The notes under the pieces were generated by a model. That model was not told where the DNA came from. It searched no databases and saw only the letters and a program-made list of their open reading frames with translations. A program made the position numbers and the translations under genes. A stretch of DNA of 64,000 nt from Psychromonas sp. SP041 (GTDB taxonomy: Bacteria > Pseudomonadota > Gammaproteobacteria > Enterobacterales > Psychromonadaceae), in NCBI RefSeq assembly GCF_000470315.2, contig NZ_CBRF02000014.1, positions 1 through 64,000 of the forward strand, in the 5' to 3' direction. Below, in pieces: positions 59,271-64,000 of this stretch (the first letter of the stretch is position 1; the number at the start of each line of letters is the position of its first letter).

Positions 59271-60140
59271 ATGGAACTCGATTATTTGGCGACCATATTA
59301 TTATCGTCATTATCAAGCGCATCTATTTTGTTAATCGCTGCGATGGGATTAGCTGTTGTTTTTGGGTTAATGGGGGTTATTAATCTTGCTCATAGTGAGT
59401 TCTTAATGATTGGTGCTTATGCCGCATTGACTGTTACTAAAGCAGGCGTCCCTTATATTTTATCTATCCCTATCGCCGTTATGATTACTATGTCTATTGG
59501 TGCCATCGTCGAGATGCTTATAGTACGTCGTTTATACGGTAGATTATTTGACACCATGCTAGCTACTTGGGGGCTTAGTATGTTTTTCATGCAGCTTGTT
59601 GTGGTGATTTTTGGTACGAGTACTGTAAGTGTTGCGACTATCCCTCAATTTAATGTGAGTATTGGCGAATACAGTTTAGATGGATATCGACTCCTGATGA
59701 TCTTAGTTGCTGCTCTTATGTTTTTGTTTGTTTATCTGTTGATGACAAAAACAGTGTATGGAATGAAAGCACGTGCTTCTATTCAGCAACCTGAGATGGC
59801 ACAAGCGATAGGTATTGATTCTAATCGCGTTAATACGCTTACTTTTTCTATTGGATGCGGACTTGCTGGTTTTGCTGGGGCAATTTTATTACCGCTGGTT
59901 CCTGCTACTCCAACAATGGGACTTGCTTTCGCAGTAAAATCATTTTTAGCTGTTGTTGTTGCTGGACCTGTTGCGCTAACTGGAACCGTACTAACTACTT
60001 TAGGTTTAGGTGGCGGCTCTTCAATTACAGCCAGTTTCCTATCTTCAGTTATTGGTGAAGTTTTCTTTTTTCTTATCACTGCATTACTACTTTGGCTATA
60101 TCCATGTGGAATATCAGCTAAATGGCGTAGAAAACTTTAG
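59271..60140 (+). CDS. urtB: Urea/amide ABC transporter permease, UrtB-like
   Basis: A 289-residue inner-membrane permease of the LivH/UrtB type, with about eight transmembrane helices. AMGLAVVFGLMGVINLAHSEFLMIGAY is the family signature near the N-terminus; the EAA-type loop is around GLAGFAGAILLPLVP. AAGGAAATTT precedes the ATG. It follows a 233-bp AT-rich spacer and precedes the fusion gene by 8 bases. Confidence 0.88.
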   Translation: MELDYLATILLSSLSSASILLIAAMGLAVVFGLMGVINLAHSEFLMIGAYAALTVTKAGVPYILSIPIAVMITMSIGAIVEMLIVRRLYGRLFDTMLATWGLSMFFMQLVVVIFGTSTVSVATIPQFNVSIGEYSLDGYRLLMILVAALMFLFVYLLMTKTVYGMKARASIQQPEMAQAIGIDSNRVNTLTFSIGCGLAGFAGAILLPLVPATPTMGLAFAVKSFLAVVVAGPVALTGTVLTTLGLGGGSSITASFLSSVIGEVFFFLITALLLWLYPCGISAKWRRKL

Positions 60141-60148
60141 GAAATACT

Positions 60149-61963
60149 ATGACTTTATCAGAAAAAATTTATCAATCAGCAGGTTTAACCTTACCTGCTA
60201 TTGCTACGCTTACCGCACTTGTCGTTGCTTTTTTAATTGATCCTTACCTCGCTTTTGTTTCTACGTCTTGGCTTATATTTGGTCTATTAGGAATGAGTCT
60301 TGATATTGTATGGGGAAGAGGAGGACTACTAAGTTTAGGTCAAACTGCATTTTATGGCATGGGGGGATATTTTGGCAGTATTGCTGCTATTAATTTCTCA
60401 GAGCTTACAGGGAATTCAATTATTTGGGCTTTGCCTATTGGTAGTCTTTTTGGTGCGTTATCAGCAATGTTGCTAGGTTATGTGATCTTTTATGCTCGTA
60501 TGGGGGAATTACAAAGTACTATTTTATCTTATACATTCACTTTATTGCTTTGGTCGGTAATACAAACTTTTAAAATCGATATCGGAAGTGCTTCTGTTCT
60601 CGGAGATAGTGGTTTATCTAATATTCCTGGCATTATTATTGGCTTTGGAGCTGAAGCTGAATCATTGGGCCCAAATCAAGCGTTAATGACGGTTATCATT
60701 ATTGTTGCAATACTCTATTTTTTAACTCGTCAATTAATGCATAGTCACTTTGGACGTATTATTGATTGTATTCGAATTGATAGCAGTAAAACCGAATTGC
60801 TTGGTTATGATGTTCGAAAATATCAACTACTTAATTTTATCTACGCAGGTGCAATAGCTGGACTTGCAGGTACTCTTTATGCGCTTTGGTCAAATTTTTT
60901 AAGTCCTTCTGTCTTCTCTATTCAAGAAGCTTTTCTTCCGCCTATTTATGTTTTAATTGGTGGATTAGGGACGCTTGCTGGCCCTTTTGTTGGCGCATTG
61001 ATGATAGGTATTATGTCCTTTGTGTTAGGGGGAGCTGCTGGTGGGCAAACGACCTTAATTTTAGGTGTTACGCTGATACTACTTGTTCTATTTCTTAAAA
61101 ATGGGATTTTAGGATCATTAGATTCCTTATGGCGAAAATTTTTACCTGACCCTAATGCTGCAGCTAGAAATACAAATTCGGTTAAAATTGATGTTGAAGT
61201 ATTAAAACAGATTCTTATTGACGCTGAAAAACAAGCAGGCCCAGCAAAAAACTTCTCTACCATTCAACTGTTTAAAAAATTCGGTGGTGTCATACCTGTT
61301 AATAAAGTTGATCGTAACTTTATACCAGGCAAGCCATATTCATTGATTGGCGCGAATGGCGCAGGAAAAAGTTCTTTTTTAAAAACCTGTGTTGGAATAT
61401 ATCAGCCTGAAAGTGGCGTTGTTAATTTAGGCGACGACAACATTACTTCTTCACCTATTTTTGAACGTGTTAAAAAGGGAATGGGAGTTAAAAATCAAAA
61501 ACCTCAAGTGTTTGGTGACCTTTCTGTCATAGATAATCTTTGGATTGCAGCCTACTCACGTACTCATGATCAACAGATAGCTTTAGATATTAGCCATAAA
61601 GTGCTTTGTATGTTGGGATTTGAAGAGCAGTTAGGTGTAAATGCATCAGCTCTTTCTCACGGTCAACAACAATGGCTCGATATTGGTATGGTGTTATGTT
61701 TAGCACCGCGCATCATTTTGTTAGATGAACCCGCTGCTGGTATGACGAAAGAAGAAACTCGTGAACTATCACTCCTTATTCGTACTCTTGCCTTACATAC
61801 AACAGTAGTAGTCGTTGAGCATGATATGGATTTTGTAAGTACTTTGGAAGGGCATGTCACTATGTTACATCAAGGAGAAGTCTTTGCCGAAGGGAATATC
61901 GAGGAGTTACGTAAAGATGAACGCGTGCTTGATGTTTATTTAGGGAGACGCAAACATGTTTAA
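60149..61963 (+). CDS. Fused ABC transporter permease-ATPase (UrtC-UrtD type)
   Basis: The 604-residue protein joins two usually separate subunits. Residues 1-325 form a LivM/UrtC-type permease (GMSLDIVWGRGGLLSLGQTAFYGMG, GLAGTLYALWSNFLSPSVF, LIGGLGTLAGPFVGALMIG). Residues about 370-604 form a LivG/UrtD-type ATPase with Walker A GANGAGKSS, the signature LSHGQQQWLDIG and Walker B ILLDEPAAGM, then VVEHDMDFV. The reading frame is continuous with no stop or weak joint between them. Urt systems usually have separate genes, so the fusion is unusual. It overlaps the next gene by 8 bases. Confidence 0.88.
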   Translation: MTLSEKIYQSAGLTLPAIATLTALVVAFLIDPYLAFVSTSWLIFGLLGMSLDIVWGRGGLLSLGQTAFYGMGGYFGSIAAINFSELTGNSIIWALPIGSLFGALSAMLLGYVIFYARMGELQSTILSYTFTLLLWSVIQTFKIDIGSASVLGDSGLSNIPGIIIGFGAEAESLGPNQALMTVIIIVAILYFLTRQLMHSHFGRIIDCIRIDSSKTELLGYDVRKYQLLNFIYAGAIAGLAGTLYALWSNFLSPSVFSIQEAFLPPIYVLIGGLGTLAGPFVGALMIGIMSFVLGGAAGGQTTLILGVTLILLVLFLKNGILGSLDSLWRKFLPDPNAAARNTNSVKIDVEVLKQILIDAEKQAGPAKNFSTIQLFKKFGGVIPVNKVDRNFIPGKPYSLIGANGAGKSSFLKTCVGIYQPESGVVNLGDDNITSSPIFERVKKGMGVKNQKPQVFGDLSVIDNLWIAAYSRTHDQQIALDISHKVLCMLGFEEQLGVNASALSHGQQQWLDIGMVLCLAPRIILLDEPAAGMTKEETRELSLLIRTLALHTTVVVVEHDMDFVSTLEGHVTMLHQGEVFAEGNIEELRKDERVLDVYLGRRKHV

Positions 61964-62654
61964 GATACTTAATGCGACTGGAGGATACGGTAAAACAACG
62001 ATTATTCGTGATATTTCTTTAGAAGTTAAGGCTGGAGAAATTGTTGCTTTATTAGGAAGAAATGGTGTCGGTAAGTCTACAGTAATGCGTTATGCAGCAG
62101 GGTTGATACCTGCTATGGCGGGGCATGCTGAAATCGAAGGAATACCGATGCCTAATTCTCCTGCAAAGCGAGCAAAAATGGGGTTAGGGTATGTGCCTCA
62201 AGGGCGATTCGTATTTCCTCGAATGACTGTGATTGAAAATATCGCCGTGGCTGCTGCATCAAATGGTTATAACCCCAAAAATACCGTGGAAGAACTTATG
62301 GAAGATTTCCCTATTTTAGTTCCTAAAGCAAATGAACTTGCAGGTGGACTTTCTGGTGGTCAACAACAAGTTTTAGCACTTGCTCGGGCACTTGCTACAC
62401 GACCTAAAATTTTATTATTGGATGAGCCGACAGAAGGGGTACAACCTTCGATTATTGATGAAATGTCAGGTGTTTTAAAGCGTATTAATAAAGAAAATAA
62501 CATCGCTATTCTTGTTGCAGAACAAGATTTAGATTTTTGTTTATCTATCGCTACACGGGCCTATGTAATGGATAAAGGAGAGGTTCATATGGAAATTGAT
62601 CGAGACAGTTTACGTGCAAATAAAACGTTACAAAAAGAATTGTTAGGAGTTTAA
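61956..62654 (+). CDS. urtE: Urea/amide ABC transporter ATPase, UrtE-like
   Basis: A 232-residue LivF/UrtE-type ATPase. Walker A is GRNGVGKST, the Q loop YVPQGRFVFPRMTVIEN, signature LSGGQQQVLALARAL, Walker B ILLLDEPTEGVQPSII. It starts within the end of the fusion gene. It forms the second ATPase of the ABC complex with the UrtD part of the fusion. Confidence 0.9.
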   Translation: MFKILNATGGYGKTTIIRDISLEVKAGEIVALLGRNGVGKSTVMRYAAGLIPAMAGHAEIEGIPMPNSPAKRAKMGLGYVPQGRFVFPRMTVIENIAVAAASNGYNPKNTVEELMEDFPILVPKANELAGGLSGGQQQVLALARALATRPKILLLDEPTEGVQPSIIDEMSGVLKRINKENNIAILVAEQDLDFCLSIATRAYVMDKGEVHMEIDRDSLRANKTLQKELLGV

Positions 62655-62657
62655 AAA

Positions 62658-62818
62658 TGAGTGATAAAGAAGTAAACGTGCCATTAACCGTTGAACAAAA
62701 ACAAGAAGTTGTTGATATTCTAGAGCGAATTAGAGCTGGGTTAAATATTCCTCTCGACTTACAATTTGAAGAGCCTGCTCATATTTTTAACCCAGGAGTT
62801 TTCAATGCTAAAAAATAA
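62658..62818 (+). pseudogene. AtzG-like small subunit gene with a frameshift
   Basis: AtzG-like proteins (DUF4089) are small partners that help amidases such as AtzE. The first 14 codons read MSDKEVNVPLTVEQ, then the frame runs to TAG at about 62721. In the next frame (-1) a matching continuation reads QEVVDILERIRAGLNIPL and ends NPGVFNAKK. The break falls in CAAAAC at 62697-62702; one extra A would restore a 53-residue protein. The slip site is not a canonical heptamer. It begins 3 bases after urtE and overlaps the amidase start by 14 bases. Confidence 0.6.
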
Positions 62819-64000
62819 TAAAAACTTAACAGAGCAATGTGCGGATCTCGCTTCTGGAAAGGAAACGTCGGTCTCATTGACCATCAAGGCACTTGATAAA
62901 GCTGAGGAATACTCCTATTTAAATGCATTTGTCGTTCTTGATAGAGAAAAGTCATTAGATCAAGCAATGGCTTCAGACAAACGCCGAGCAAATGGAAATT
63001 GTCTTAGCCCGATTGATGGTGTTCCAATTGCAGTTAAAGATAATTATCTCACTAAAGATTATCCTACTACAGCATGTTCAGGCGCTTTGCCATTAGAACC
63101 AAGTGGACAAGATGCAACAATCATTGCTAACTTGCGTGCAGCAGGTGTTGTTATCTTTGGTAAAACCAATATGGATGAATGGGCATTTAGCCCTACTAAT
63201 GTTAATTCTAATATTGGCCCTGTGCTAAATCCCCATAATACAAATCATGTCACTGGTGGGAGTAGCGGTGGATCTGCTGCTGCTATTGCCTCTGGTATTG
63301 TTTCGGCAGGATTAGGAAGTGATACAGGTGGTTCTATTAGAATGCCTGCAGCTGCTTGCGGTATTTATGGTTTTAAACCTAGTTATGGGCGAGCATCCCG
63401 CCATGGTGTTTTACCATTAAGTTGGTCACTCGATGCTCCTGGCCCCTTAGCGAGTTCTTTAAAAGATATTGAGTTGTTATTACCCTATTTTTTAGGTGAA
63501 GATTCAAAAGATTTATCTACTGCTTCTTCGGCTAAATTTAAAGTAGTAGAGCATAACGAAGCAATCAATGTTATTCACTTAACTGGCGAAGGGTTAGAAC
63601 GAAGTGATGAAATTGATACTGCTGTAAAGACAGCGCTTGAAGCTTCTTCTGCAGTAGTGAAAGAAGCTGGATTATCTCATGTTGATAATTACTATGAAGC
63701 TTGGGAAGCGATTATCTTTAGTGAAGCGGCATCTTATCATCAACCTTTATTGAAAAAAAATCCGGGTGGATTTTCATCAGGGCTGAGGGCTAAGTTAGAA
63801 GCAGGCTCGCAACTCTCTGCATTAGATGTATTACAAGCGCAAAGATTGCGTAGTCAATTAATGCATACCTTTGCTAATGAGTTAGGAGACTGGGATATTG
63901 TTGTAACACCTACTTTACCGGTTACTGCACCCACTTTAAATGAGGAAGAACAAGAGTTTGGTGGAAAAAAAGTCCATGCTCATAAAAGTATGTTGTGGTT
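62805..64000 (+). CDS. Amidase-signature hydrolase, AtzE/GatA-like (cut by window edge)
   Basis: The frame opens at ATG 62805 and stays open to the edge, giving 398 residues of a probable 450-470. The amidase catalytic triad is present: Lys at about residue 78 (PIAVKDNYLTK), cis-Ser about 153 (GGSSGGSAAA) and Ser nucleophile about 177 (GSDTGGSIRMPA). Partner AtzG-like gene overlap suggests the AtzE branch (1-carboxybiuret hydrolase in the cyanuric acid pathway), but related amidases have other substrates. The start overlaps the end of the AtzG-like frame, so translation is coupled. Confidence 0.82.
   Translation, partial: MLKNNKNLTEQCADLASGKETSVSLTIKALDKAEEYSYLNAFVVLDREKSLDQAMASDKRRANGNCLSPIDGVPIAVKDNYLTKDYPTTACSGALPLEPSGQDATIIANLRAAGVVIFGKTNMDEWAFSPTNVNSNIGPVLNPHNTNHVTGGSSGGSAAAIASGIVSAGLGSDTGGSIRMPAAACGIYGFKPSYGRASRHGVLPLSWSLDAPGPLASSLKDIELLLPYFLGEDSKDLSTASSAKFKVVEHNEAINVIHLTGEGLERSDEIDTAVKTALEASSAVVKEAGLSHVDNYYEAWEAIIFSEAASYHQPLLKKNPGGFSSGLRAKLEAGSQLSALDVLQAQRLRSQLMHTFANELGDWDIVVTPTLPVTAPTLNEEEQEFGGKKVHAHKSMLW

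Overview
The window is AT-rich chromosomal DNA from a marine, probably cold-adapted gammaproteobacterium of the Alteromonadales, most like Psychromonas. That placement rests on recalled protein likeness and gene order: cpxR|fieF with trmL and cysE nearby, fldB|xerD-dsbC-recJ, yfbV|ackA-pta, pyrBI, ybiT and rhlE, plus NhaD. It is not based on a search. No rRNA, tRNA, CRISPR array or prophage was seen. The left edge cuts an IS4-family insertion sequence whose end abuts adhE.

Region by region. 0.3-16 kb is a mixed-acid fermentation block: adhE, ackA-pta, pflB and pflA. adhE and pflB have good FNR-type sites upstream. Between them lie an AI-2E family permease, an rRNA-type methyltransferase, a secreted protein of unknown function, yfbV and rlmA. 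15.8-28 kb is housekeeping: fldB, xerD, dsbC, recJ, trmL, a CpxR regulator without cpxA or cpxP, fieF, cysE, zapB, rraA, pyrBI. 27.7-33 kb holds dacB, a seven-copy 82-bp repeat array, a large lipoprotein and srmB. 33.5-36.4 kb carries late cobalamin assembly genes cobT, cobS and cobC; 36.9-38.3 kb nhaD. 39-42.6 kb has type IV pilus genes pilA, pilB and pilC, without pilD, followed by an unrecognised zinc-finger-like protein. 44-47 kb is rich in REP-like repeats around a chromate-type transporter. 47-50 kb has ybiT and rhlE. 50.8-54 kb has a three-gene ECF transporter behind a MetJ-like operator. 54-57 kb has small genes: an FAD siderophore-interacting protein, a broken Rdx/SelW-like gene, a SirB2-like gene, an NYN protein and a YgiW-like protein. 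57.7-64 kb is a nitrogen-scavenging operon: a urea/amide-type ABC transporter (binding protein, permease, a permease-ATPase fusion, second ATPase), a frameshifted AtzG-like gene and an AtzE/GatA-type amidase cut by the right edge.

How the genes work together. AdhE, Pfl with its activase, Pta and AckA form the anaerobic pyruvate-to-ethanol/formate/acetate route. CobT, CobS and CobC finish cobalamin from salvaged precursors. The 57.8 kb operon probably imports a small amide or urea-like compound and hydrolyses it.

Most worth a second look: the UrtC-UrtD fusion operon with an attenuator-like hairpin and a frameshifted AtzG; the MetJ-like operator before the ECF transporter; an in-frame TAA inside the CxxC motif of the Rdx gene; two copies of a roughly 255-265 bp MITE-like element 40 kb apart; REP-like repeat arrays at three places; the duplicated rhlE terminator; and the orphan CpxR.
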